A DNA stretch of 64,000 nt from Azolla caroliniana. Taxonomy: Eukaryota > Polypodiophyta. The DNA is taken from NCBI GenBank assembly GCA_043228905.1, contig JBHGNT010000014.1, positions 682,001 through 746,000 of the forward strand. Direction: 5' to 3'. The notes under the pieces were generated by a model. The model ran no database searches and was not told where the DNA came from. It saw only the letters and a list, made by a program, of their open reading frames with translations. The position numbers and the translations under genes were made by a program. Of this stretch, positions 11,058-22,331 are shown piece by piece. Numbering within the stretch: position 1 is the stretch's first letter; every line of letters begins with the position of its first letter.

Positions 11058-11950
11058 TATTACACTTATTTTAGGTGTATGTTTTGTGGTTTGGGTCATA
11101 TATTTAGGTGTATTAAACGTTGTCATAGTGTATTTCGTACACTACATGAAAAACGTATAAAGTACCCGATTTAATAAATATGAAGAAAACGAAGAAAATA
11201 TGAGAATACATGTTACATGGATAGGGCAAAATTCGAACCTTGTACCTCCATGTTAATAATATAAAGCCTTACCATTACACTAACATATCATTAGTATCAA
11301 AAAGTAGATGTCCCACATAGAAATTTAAGTTCACGCTAGGATAAACTTTAGGAAAACGCACGATAAAAGAAAAAGCTACACATGCACATCTAGCGTGCAT
11401 GAACACTATAGTCGATAAAAAACGCATGACTTTAGAAAAAGCATGTTAGAGAAAGCATATAGTCTATTGATAGAAAAAGCATGGAGGGCATAATTAGAGA
11501 AAAAAGCATGGATTGTTAAGACTCTCTCATCACTATATAAGGATGGGGAGCACAATGTAATAGGTGTGTGAAAATTTTGGAAATTGGATATATGTGGGAT
11601 TCACGAGGTTTCTATATCTCTCTCTTTCAGTTCAAATTCATATTCTTATCTTAATATTGATTAATCTAATAAAATATATTATACTCGTGAGATTCATGAG
11701 GTTTTTATATCTCTTTCTTATAATCTATTCATATTCATAACTAGATTAGCCTCAAATTCTTCCTCCTCCTAGTCCAAAACCCCAACGGTTCCCACCCGAC
11801 TCAGGCAATGATCTGGCACAGAAAGGCATGACAACGTTTAATTTCACCTAAAAATCTGCGTTTCCACCAAAAATCTGCTTTTCCACAAAAAATTGTGCTT
11901 TTTCTCAAAAAAAATTGCTTTTCAGTGAGCCCCATTAGAAGGTGCTATTA
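11058..11950. other. intergenic, no gene seen
   Basis: AT-rich sequence. A stretch near 11230-11290 (ATTCGAACC ... CCATGTTAATAAT) recalls the T-arm side of a tRNA-derived repeat, but it does not fold into a tRNA by eye. Confidence 0.5.
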
Positions 11951-12533
11951 GGAATAGTACTAGAGGCAGAGAGAATTAGTACTAGAGAGGTAGAGAAGAG
12001 AGAAAAGATTGTGTGAGGATCACAAGAGAGAGAAAGAAAGAAAGAAAGAAATATTATATGAGGATCACAAGAGAGAGAAAGAATGAATGAATGATATATT
12101 ATATGAGGATCATAAGAGAGAGAGAGAGAAAAAGAAAGAAAGATATATTAACGTCTTCTAAGGCCAAAATTGGCCCATGAGACAAATGGTTTACAACAAA
12201 AAATGGGATATTTACCTATTCATCAAAAGTATGATAACAAGAAGTATATTATATGAATAAGAGTACAAGGATAGTTATGAGGCTTAAGAATGGCGTTGAA
12301 CCGAATTGGTTCTAAATAATGTCATGTGCCTCTATTTATAGTGTTATCATGAGTATTCCTGAAGTTTCTAGAATGTTCCAAAGTAATCTAGAATATACAT
12401 GAATTTTTTATAATGAAATTATAAATGGAAATAATATCTCTTGTATTACAATGCATAGCTTTCAGGAATAGTACTAGAGGCATAGAGAATTAGTACTAGA
12501 GAGGTAGAAAAGAGAGAAAAGGTTGTGTGAGGA

Positions 12534-12592
<59 letters not shown>

Positions 12593-12825
12593 GATAACAA
12601 GAAGTATATTACATGAATAAGAGTACAAGGATAGCTACGAGGCTTAAGAGTGGCGTTGAATCAAATTGGTTCTAAATAATGTCACGTGCCTCTATTTATA
12701 GTGTCATCATGAGTATTCCTGAAGTTTCTAGAATGTTCCAGACTAATCTAGAATATACATGAATTTTCTAGAATGAAATAACAAATGAAAACAATATCTT
12801 TTGTATTATAATACATAACTTAATT
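11951..12825 (-). repeat. LTR-like block with internal direct duplication
   Basis: A segment beginning GGAATAGTACTAGAGG at about 11952 recurs at about 12466. A second segment beginning GTATGATAACAAGAAG recurs at about 12230 and 12590 and runs for over 200 bases each time with few differences. The content (short TCTAGAATGTTCC tracts, CTCTATTTATAG TATA-like motif) resembles the LTR at 59194-59617. It lies at the 3' end of the chromovirus remnant, so it is probably its LTR in duplicated or rearranged form. Exact LTR ends were not found. Confidence 0.55.
12536..12588. repeat. (GA)n microsatellite
   Basis: About 25 uninterrupted GA units within the second LTR-like block. The first block has only short interrupted GA/GAAA tracts at the same place. 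Confidence 0.92.
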
Positions 12826-12859
12826 GTATGGCTTCAATCTGTGTAACATAAGGTCATGG

Positions 12860-13115
12860 GTTCAAATCCATTTGATTGAGGACCTGGTTTGATTGGATAT
12901 TGGCGATGAAAATCCTCAAGCGCTTGAGCATTGGCCACATTCTCTATTGGTTCCAAAGTACGATCGCTTGGACTATATCTTGGCCAATCTACCAAATAGT
13001 AGAGCTTGTTGCAAACAATCTTGGAATCGAGGATGGCAACAAATTCATATTCAGGTCCATCTTCAAGTTCGATCGGGGGTGGAGGTGGTGTAATACGATT
13101 AGGAATGGAGCTTTC
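12860..13115 (-). pseudogene. chromodomain of chromovirus C
   Basis: The minus strand can be read as a Pro-rich lead-in followed by EYEFVAILDSKIV, LYYLVDWPRYSPSD and TLEPIENV. This is the aromatic-rich pattern of the chromodomain at the end of chromovirus integrases, which targets insertion to heterochromatin. The sequence is close to the chromodomain of the element at 59647-60393. Confidence 0.8.
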
Positions 13116-13663
13116 CTAACGTGGTTCTAAGAGAGAACTATGAAATACCATATGTATCCATAATTGCGAACGTAGATCAAGGCGAAAAGTGACATCATTA
13201 TTTTTTCCATTAATACAAAAAGGGCCTAACCTTTGATAATCCAGTTTGGCACATGGTCAAGTAGTCCTTACATGTCATTGTAATAGCCATACTCAATCTC
13301 CAATATCAAAATAGGATAGAAGCCGTTGACGATCTGCATAGTCCTTCTATGTTTGTTGGGCTTGATGTAGGTGGTTAGATAGTTCTACCTGAATCTTGCG
13401 TAGTTGCTCCAAATGATCCTATGCACTAGGATTTGTGGGTAATACAAGAATTTCGAATACACACCAATAAGGATAATAGCCTATATAAGCATAGAATAGT
13501 GTAACCCTAATAGAAGAGTGGATAAAATTATTATAAGTAAATTCAGCAAAGTGGAGGAGATTGTCATCCCAGAATTTGAGAAGGATGGTATAGTTCAAGG
13601 ATGGAAAACATTGTGAATCCTAAATGTTAGTGGAAGTGCTAACCAGAACGTGATTGGGTTGAT

Positions 13664-14953
13664 TCACTCGACGATACGGAAGGGGGCTAACTTTTTGTAG
13701 TCTAGCTTCGCGCAAGAACGGGTGGTGGTGATGTGGCAGTGTAGCAACCAAACCATGTTACCGACTACAAAAGGTCGACGCGGCCAAGCAATGATGGTTA
13801 GCGTGATCCCTATACTGTTTGCCAACAACACGGAGCTCAAGGGAGAGGTCACAATGGACATCTTGTAAAGTGCGAGCACGCATCTCTACCGACGGATTGA
13901 TAGAAATTGTAGGAATGGAAATGTTGAAATGAGGGTGGAACCCATAGTTTGCAAATAATGGGGAAACCTTAGTGGAGGCATGGATACTATTATTGTAGGA
14001 AAATTCCACCATGGCAAGGCAGTCCAACCAATCCTCTTGTTGGTAGCTTACTGTACACCAAAAGTATTGTTTGAGGATTTGGTTGACTCTTTCGGTTTGA
14101 CCATCATTTTGAGGGTGGTATGTTGTTGACAAGTTCATTGAAGTCCTGAATGTTTGCAAAAGTTGTTGCCAGAAGTGGGAGATAAATTTAGGACCTCAAT
14201 GAGAGGTGACATCCTCGGGTAAGCCATGTAGATGAACGACATTTTTCAGAAAAAGATATGCCACCTCCTCCCCCAAAATGGTTTTTGAGCATGGGACAAA
14301 ATGAGCCATCTTCGAAACTGATCGATGATCACTAGCACCATGTCATGGCCACCGACGTGAAGGAGGTTGATTATAAAGTCCATTGAGAGAGAGACCCAAG
14401 GTCGACTAGGAAGCAAAAGCGGGTGGAGAAGGCCGTAGGGACGATGGTGAGCCGCTTTGGAGCAGGAACAAATGTCACACATCTTGATAAATTCTTTGAC
14501 AAATTTCCAAGGTTGGGGCCACCAAAAGCCCCGAGATAGCAACTCCAGTGTTTTCACGACCCCAAAGTGGCCAACAAGAGGATCATCATGGCAATTTTGT
14601 AGGACTCGAGTGCGACATTCTCCAAGTGGTACATAAAGGAGGTGATTACAATAGAGTTGCCCATCCCGAGTTGTAAAGTGACTGAGATCCGAGCTTTGCA
14701 TTCCCTGGGATGGGTTGTTGATGCACGCCAGGATGTCGGTAGTGAATGGGTCTGACATGGTGGCCTGGTTGATTTCGTTGAGCAAGGATATCATGCAACA
14801 TGTAGGTTGCGAACATATGGAGTTGATTAGGCCGCAATAAACAATGTGATTGCTAAGAATATGCATCGTCACCTGGGCGTAGCACAAAATCTGGTCACGG
14901 AGAGAGGGCATCCGCTTTTCCATGTTGAACGTCGGGTCGAAACAAGATTTCAA
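13664..14953 (-). pseudogene. integrase of chromovirus C
   Basis: The zinc-binding part has HDDPLVGHFG and CDICSCSK (HHCC). The core shows SMDFI with the first catalytic Asp near 14380 and NGQTERVNQ with the catalytic Glu near 14095. The frame changes near 14246 and 13760, and the middle catalytic region is degraded. Confidence 0.82.
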
Positions 14954-14999
14954 AGTCGTAGTCAGCGAGAAAAGATGACCAATGAGCCTGCCTCTGATT

Positions 15000-15835
15000 C
15001 AATGTATGACTGGTGGTGAAGTAAATGAGATTGTTTTGGTCGATCAATATCTGGATACGATGTTGGGCCCTAGCAAGATAGGGTCGTCATTCGGTGAAGG
15101 CAGAGATGATAGTTGCAACCTCCTTGTCTAGACGGGATAATTGATTTTCGGGGTTGTAAACTTCCGAGAGTAGAAGGAAACTGGATGTAGTGTACCATCG
15201 TCATCTGGCTGGGACAGAACTACGCCAATGGTGAAGTTAGAGGCATCCGTTTCAACTTGGAAGGGTCTCTTTGGGGTCGGGGTGAACCAATATAGGGGCT
15301 GAGAGAAAAGCTACTTTGAGGGTCTCAAAAGCATTGTGTGTCGCAGGGGTCCAAGGAAATGGAGTATCTTTTCGAGTAAGTTGGATAAGAGGTTGCACGA
15401 GGGAAGAAAACCTGTCTATAAATCTTCTATAGAAATTTACAAAACCAAGAAATGATTGTACCTCTTTCAGTCAAGTCGAACTAGGCCAATCGGTGATTGC
15501 CGCTACCTTGCTCTTATCCATTGTGATCCCGTGGTTGAGATCATGTAACCCAAGAATTCGACAGAGGTTCGAACGATTTCGCATTTCTCACTTTTGGCGT
15601 AAAGCCCATATTCCCGAAGTTTGGTTAGAACTAGTCGGACATGTTGTGTGTGCTCCTCTAAGTTGGAAGAAAAAACTAGGATGTCATCAAGGTAGATTAC
15701 CACGAAGTGATCAAGGTACTCTCGAAATATATCGTTCATCATGTGTTGGAAGACTGTTGGGGCATTGGTAAGGCCGAAAGGCATCACCTTGTACTGAAAT
15801 AAGGCATATTCCAACATCTCCCCAAGGTGTGAAAA
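15000..15835 (-). pseudogene. reverse transcriptase and RNase H of chromovirus C
   Basis: A 104-codon open stretch (15817-15503) holds [14 protein letters not shown] and the catalytic VIYLDDILVFS, intact in motif. The RNase H start (ETDASNFTIGVVLSQ) can be read around 15250-15200. The upstream half of reverse transcriptase is absent. Confidence 0.85.
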
Positions 15836-15839
15836 GGAG

Positions 15840-18800
15840 AATGTGACATATTACATGTTTTAAATGTCCTAGTGTTTTATATATATCACACACTTTTGCC
15901 TTTTATATCTTTATGTCATTTATTTCTCATCATAAGACACTGTTGATTAGAACGTGTTATTTTTATGTGCATAAGATGTATTGGTGCAATATATCTCATG
16001 CATTAGTTCTTACACTTATAGTAACGCCTAGTGCCTAGTTTGTGAAAATATGCAAGTTTGAAAGATAATACATAACTTAGCTTAAAATTTCAATTGCTTA
16101 ATGCTTACATAATTTTCAACAATATTGGTTTGTGTATCCTCATTCCCTAACTTTTCTTGCATAGGATAATACTTTTGTGTTAGGCATGTTTTGGATGTTC
16201 AACAATAGTGTATCAAGGATGATGAGTAGTTTAATGAAAGATGGACTTAGTTCTTGTAAGTTTAGAATTTGACTTAATCATCTAATTGATAGTGTCATGA
16301 ATATACAAAATATCCTCCTCAATTACTTCAACCCGCGACCTCCTCAATGTTTACATTTGATGTCAATAATTTCCCTGATGTGTTGGAGTAGATCTTATAC
16401 CAATCTTCAACATAACTTTGTAGCTCTTCTTTTTATCTATAATAAAAGTGATTTTCCTTATTCTCTTTTCTCAATTGAGTATTATTTTTTGCTTTAATCC
16501 TTGACCATTCAAATCATAATTCCTGTATTACGCTTCTTTTTTCGGAGAACACTGCCAAACTTTTCTCCTAGGTATGGAGTTTGTCAATAAGCAAGAATAC
16601 ATGTTTATCTCATTAAAGCTTGATTGCATCACCACCAAGTTTGCGACACTAGAGTAAATTAGAGTAAATGCTTTATCGTCCACGAGGAGGCCAATGTTGA
16701 ACCATGGAACCAAATCAACATATCATCTTGTATGTGACTCCTTAAGAAGAATGGTTACTACTATGTTTGTAAAAACTCTCTAAGTGAAAATAAAGCACTC
16801 ACATCTAAGTGAAAATAAAGCACTCACATCTGTGTCCATTCAGCATGTGATAAGTAAGTAATATTCATCCATTGCTAGGTTGTCATTTCATACCTTGCAT
16901 ATCTTCATATTTGAGTGATGACACCATGATGTTACCTCAACACCTAACTTGTGCGAATGAGTTCAAAGAAGTGTTAAGGTTCTCCAAGGGCCAAGGTTCA
17001 TGGGGGTAGTGAGATGCAATTGGATACATTCTGGCATTTTTACCTTGTATTGGGGCCAACATTAGGGATTAATGTTTGCAACGTAACATTCCAATTCTAA
17101 TATTTCGCATCTTGTCATTGGTGCCTCGACTAATTTATCCTCAATTATTACATACTTCATAGTATCACCTGAAAGCTCCAATTGATATTTTGCTCCCCAT
17201 CTCTTAAAACATTTCATAATGTCAAGCACCCAACCAAATGATAGGATTTTGCTCTTATTAGTTTGTTGTACCTTGCATCCTTGTTCCAAGCTTGTTTTGA
17301 TAGTCTATCATTAGGCATATTCTTGACTTTTCTTATATACTTGTATATTCTTTGCATGGATGATACCTCTATGGGTTGAGCATTGTTTCTAATAGCATGG
17401 TAGAATATGATGTTGAGGATTTTACCTCCAATTTTCTACTTAGAACAATTTCTTAGCTTTCTCTATTTCATTCCATGCACTAAGTGAGATAGTGTCACCC
17501 CACACTCCACTCTATAAAGCAACACTTGAACCACCATAACATTGAATAACATCAATCTCTCTCACCATCCTCGAGTATCACTTTGGTTGCATTAATTCTC
17601 AAACATATCATAACTATTCCAACTCACCACAATAAGTGATGAGAAGGCATAACAATATGTGGAGCTAACTCAACGGTCCACCAATTGGAAGCTCTTCTAT
17701 TAACTTTGTGACAACATGTATCAAGAGGACAAAAGTCTCCCAAAGAACCAATGATCATTCTTCAAATGAAGTTTGATCGGATGAGATCTTAGTTTTGATT
17801 ATTCATGAACCAAGCGCATTTGGTGTGTTTTTATCTAAAAACTTCAATTAATCTTCGAAGATACACATAGTTGTGGACAATAATAAACAAGATCTAAAGA
17901 TTGTGATAAGGAGATCACCCTGCCTTGGCTTATGGAACTAACTTTCACTTTAAGATGAAGAGTCATTCATGGATCGATTTCTTCATGGGCTACGCCATGA
18001 TATGAAGGATTTGCTAGTTACTTTATGAACAGAACATCCCTTCTCCCCAAGTTATGAGGCTCACTTATAGATGTGATTAGTCAAGTTGTGTGATGTGATC
18101 ATCCTTTATTTGAGTGGTTATTGTTGATGATGAACATGATCATTTAAACTTCATACCCACGCCCTCGGGAAACCACCTCTAACATGAGTAATTTATCTAT
18201 TTTTTTAAACAAATACAATGAGTAAGTTTCAAACTCCACATCCAACTTCCTTGAGATAATGTAAAATATCACTAAGATGACTAGTTCATAATTATTGTAT
18301 CTTAATGTTTTCTTGAATTCATCATAAAAACTAATACATTCAATCTATAGTTGTTATGGGCATGACCATAATCTATTCCGTGGTAAGTTGTATCGTAGTA
18401 TTCTATACACGAGGATATAGTGTGACGATTAATTGAGAGTGTAAAGAAGGGAGGATTACTTTTAATCTTAGGATTTGAGACAACCCAATAGGGCCAAGTG
18501 TAAACTTGCCTAGGGGCCTTAGGTCTGGCTATAAATATGATGCCTAGCTACCCTCATTAGACACATCATTTGACTACGTTGAGACTGTGATCATGTGGTG
18601 AACAGACTCTTGTGGAGAGCGCGTCAGTACCGGGTATGACTCGATGTCATGGCGGTGGTATGGGATGCCGATCAAGGCTCAAGTCCGTCTCAATCCCTTC
18701 ACTCGGGGGTGGTTAGGTAGATTGACACCCTTCTTTCCCTCTCTTTCTCTATCTACCTATCTTATATTTCCTTACTTCATGCTTACATTAGGATTAAGCT

Positions 18801-21470
18801 CTAACAATAGCGGTGTCAATGAAACGAGATTTTTGGAAGGAACAAACATGAACTATATCCTAGAGTGTTGCAATTCCAAAGGTCACCACCTAGTCTCGAG
18901 GTATCTTCTTCCTCATGATAGGCTAGCCAAGGAATTGGAGGATGTCACTTCCCAATGTCAAAGACCATGCCATATATCAACACATAAAAACACTCAACTC
19001 TCCACTCGATGTAACTATCGAATCCTCAAAGGCTTCTTAAGTTAATGTTTGTCTTAATTAAAGAGGTAAGATTACAATAGAGTTTATCTCTAATACTTCA
19101 CTCTCTCTAACTTCTAGTTAGGCGCAACCCTCTAACCAATGTTAGTTTGATTGATCCAAGGGTTATCTTTTTCTATATTCTTCTTTGACTTGTTTATAGA
19201 AGTGGATGACAGAATACAATCATACCTCCATTGCTCACCCTTTGGTTGTATTGTCTTATAGGCATATAAGGCTTTCAACAATTCACACTTTATGGTCGAT
19301 TATGCTTGTTACCCTTTACATAGAGTATACACTCCAATCACATTTAATAGTTCACAATATCCAATTTCTTACATTAATATCTATATCTTGTCCCTTTGTA
19401 GTTACAAGTCCCTAGCTCACACTAAGAAATTTACAATGTTGTTCAACTATTCTAATTCATTATCTCCATCTTCTACGATAACCTTATAGCTCTTATTCTT
19501 ATCTATAATAAAATATTTCTATTTATTCTCTTTTCCTAATCTAGTATTATTTTTGTTAGATCTTTGTGAAATAGTTGATGAAACATCGAATCTATAGCTC
19601 TAATGTGTGGTTTGTACACTCAATTTGGTTGTCACCTTTGTGGGTGATAGTTTGAAGAGAGCTTTTAAGTGTTTTCAAGACTTGGAAACAAATTGTGACC
19701 CATGATCACTTATGTGTCATAATTTTGAAAACCATGATGTTTAGATCTCAAGCCAAATGCATGTTTGGGAACAACAAGATATATTGTGCGAAAGCATCCA
19801 AATGATGTTATGAGATATTGGAACGTCACTATATATTTTTCGCTTTTTGCATGCTTGCCATTTTGCTAGTGTGCATGCTTGCCACTTGCCTATCATGAAA
19901 GATGCTACAATCATTATAATTTATAATATTATCATTCATGCAATGGTTCACATCATCGCTAAAATCTAGGTGTTATAAATTTATGTCGTAACAACCCATC
20001 CATGGACATGCCTAACATGAAAAAACAAGTTTGTGTCCCACCTAACCTAACACCCCTAACATGCATTATTTGGGCATAAAGCAAGAAAAGACCAACATGC
20101 TCATACCCTACCCCAAAGTCAGTGGTGTGCATATATGTAATACATCTATGGCCCATGCTACAAGTACTGTGGAGCTCGACTTGCAAACTCTATCTAAAAC
20201 AAAAGAAGAAGAAGAGGAGCTCGATGTTCATACATAGACTCTAGTTTTGGACAACCTCAAAATACCTCCCCCAAAAAGTACTAAAACCCTAATGATTGTA
20301 TTGAAATTCTGATTATCCAAACTAGAGTCGAATTGAAAGGTCATCCACGAACTAAATAGCCCCGTTTCTCTGGCTCAATAGATCGATTAAGTGACATTAC
20401 CATGTATCATGCGTTCACGGGCAATTTCGGGCACACAAGTGATGGTTCTAGGATTCCGCTCTAGAATGAGCATCTCATTTGCAAGACATGAGAGAGAGAG
20501 CCGTTGTTGTATGTTGGTATATAATGACAGCCTCCACAAAAAAGGAGATGTGTCAATTCATTATATAAATGGAGGTTTTAATGACATCAAGGTTGTTGAG
20601 GTGGGAAGGTAAACACCTTCTTAACCATCACTTTAATTGGATGAGTAGATTGGGTTTGGTAACAATCAAGGATGTTATGTTGGTGTCACAAAGAATATTA
20701 ATGGCCTTTCGAACTACAAGATCAACATTTCGTATTCCAAGAGGTTATACCTTTATTTGGGGTAAGTTGCAACGATTATTATCGTCTTACGAGCCAATTA
20801 TTGATTTAGATTGGGGACCTTCAAGGGCTTGATTGGACAAATTTGGTTGGAAATAGGAGATTGACTATGATATCAAAAAACTATGTTTGTCACAAGTTGA
20901 TTGACAAACATAAGTGGATGGAGGAAACGGGTTATAAAGATATGGACCTTACACAAGCCTCGTACCTCGTGGTTTCAAGTGATCAAGGCAAGGTTGATGT
21001 TATCAACTGATGTTGCGAGCTACGATATTCATTTAGAGGGTCATGGTTGGCACTTTACCACTAGGGGGACGATGCGTTTCTTTTGTTCGGTGGAATTGGA
21101 ACATAGTGTGGATCGATTTCTGTCATGCCGGATGATTAGAATGGTTTTGGAGGTGTATCAATTTAGTTACGGATATCTTTCACTGGAGTAAGACTATCTT
21201 CATTCATTGAGATAGTACTATAGTTTGCTCCTATCTTCATTCATTTTAGATAGTACTATAGTAGTAGTGTTTAGAATGATCCCATAGAAGGCTTCTCTAT
21301 CCATAGTTTGTACTAAAGTTAGTTACTACTAGTCATTGGTGGTGTTTTTTTTCCTTTAGTAATGAAAGCCATTCATTATTTACTTCACAAAGAAACAGAG
21401 CTGCTCTGTTCCTGACCCCCCTTCTAAAAAATGAACAAATCAGAGAGCTGCTCTGTTCCTGCATGATATC
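15840..21470. other. long gene-poor stretch
   Basis: About 5.6 kb of AT-rich sequence in which no open frame shows a domain I recognise. It contains a 25-base direct repeat at about 16780-16830. A pair of diverged similar segments lies at about 16410 and 19480. A broken coding-like stretch at 20390-21190 has short frames on the plus strand that I cannot assign. An LTR- or promoter-like segment lies at 18450-18800. Confidence 0.5.
18450..18800 (+). promoter_or_regulatory. promoter- or LTR-like segment
   Basis: A TATA motif (CTATAAATATGATG at about 18530) is followed by GC-richer DNA unlike its surroundings and then a CT-rich tract at about 18730. This is a layout typical of an LTR or of a plant promoter and leader. 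No partner LTR or downstream gene was recognised. Confidence 0.25.
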
Positions 21471-21546
21471 CTTGATCCTTGATCTCGTTTCTGTTTTTCA
21501 AAGCCTCTACGTTCAATCGGGTACTGATTTTGATCCCGTTCAATAG

Positions 21547-22331
21547 GTGCGTTTTTCCATTCTTTCTCTTTTTATGGCTTTTGGCTATGGTTTCTCTTCA
21601 CTTTGTATGTATGTATGTATGTATGTATGTATGTATGTGTATGTATGTATGTATGTTGATACATATTACATTTTCATATACTTTGGGATCATGATAAAAA
21701 ATATGATGGCTCATTATTTTGAGTCCTTATAATCCTGTAGATACCATCGCAGTTTTTTATTCTATGATTCATTGTGAAGTAAAATTTGAATAGTCCAACT
21801 TCGTTTCGTTCAACCTTTGAAACTATCAGTTTATCACACTTTTATGGCCAATGCTGTTTCCATATGAACTCGATTATGGTGAAGTAAATCTCAAATAATC
21901 CAATTTAAGTTCCGTAAATGTGGAGAGGCTTGATGTGCATTTTCAAATGGACTTGCTCCAACTAGCAAGCGCATTTTTGCTGAAACCATTCGACCCTAAT
22001 TTCATGCCAAATGTTTTCTCATGTAATTGTTCATAGATTGATATATACGATGCGAAAGTATTTTCTTTTTATGGATGTTGGCGATTTTGCTTTAGCCTAC
22101 ATCTGACCAATTATATTTTTTGCCCATGAAATTGTAATTGGGGATGTCCATTTGGAGATTCATCCAAATTAGAACTTAAGATTAATGGCTGCTCCAAGCT
22201 TTTTGTGAGATTATGTCTTACCAAAATATAGACATTTTTGTATCCTATGTTAAGTGAACTTTTAAACAACAGCGAGATTCGAAACTTGAGCTATAATGAT
22301 TAACCAAGCATGATATATTCTCAGTCCATAG
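21547..22331 (+). other. probable 5' UTR intron of the ESP1-like gene
   Basis: A donor-like AATAG|GTGCGT lies at 21546/21547 after a CT-rich leader. A polypyrimidine stretch ending TTCTCAG lies about 10 bases before the first ATG (22332). This fits a leader intron of about 0.77 kb. No cDNA evidence is available, so it is inference. Confidence 0.4.
21605..21659. repeat. (ATGT)n microsatellite
   Basis: About 12 tetranucleotide units, with one interruption, inside the probable leader intron of the ESP1-like gene. Confidence 0.93.

Larger units (their letters stand above)
12850..15835 (-). mobile_element. chromovirus (Ty3/gypsy) remnant C, 5'-truncated
   Basis: On the minus strand, reverse transcriptase (15817-15503), RNase H (about 15260-15000), integrase (14953-13660) and chromodomain (about 13115-12860) follow in the Ty3/gypsy order. 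Gag, protease and the first part of reverse transcriptase are missing: similarity stops abruptly near 15835. All domains are separated by stops or frame changes, so the copy is dead. Confidence 0.88.

Noticed and set aside
11225-11295. tRNA gene on the minus strand
   Set aside because: Has TTCGAACC and tRNA-like wording but no full cloverleaf by eye.
12845-12890. tRNA gene (GGTCATGGGTTCAAATCC)
   Set aside because: Only a T-arm-like motif; no acceptor or D-arm pairing seen.
18644-19045. 133-codon plus-strand frame as a gene
   Set aside because: No domain, low-complexity middle, and it lies in an LTR- or promoter-like segment.
20391-21191. Host gene
   Set aside because: Several short plus-strand frames follow one another, but none carries a domain I recognise and splice sites could not be placed.
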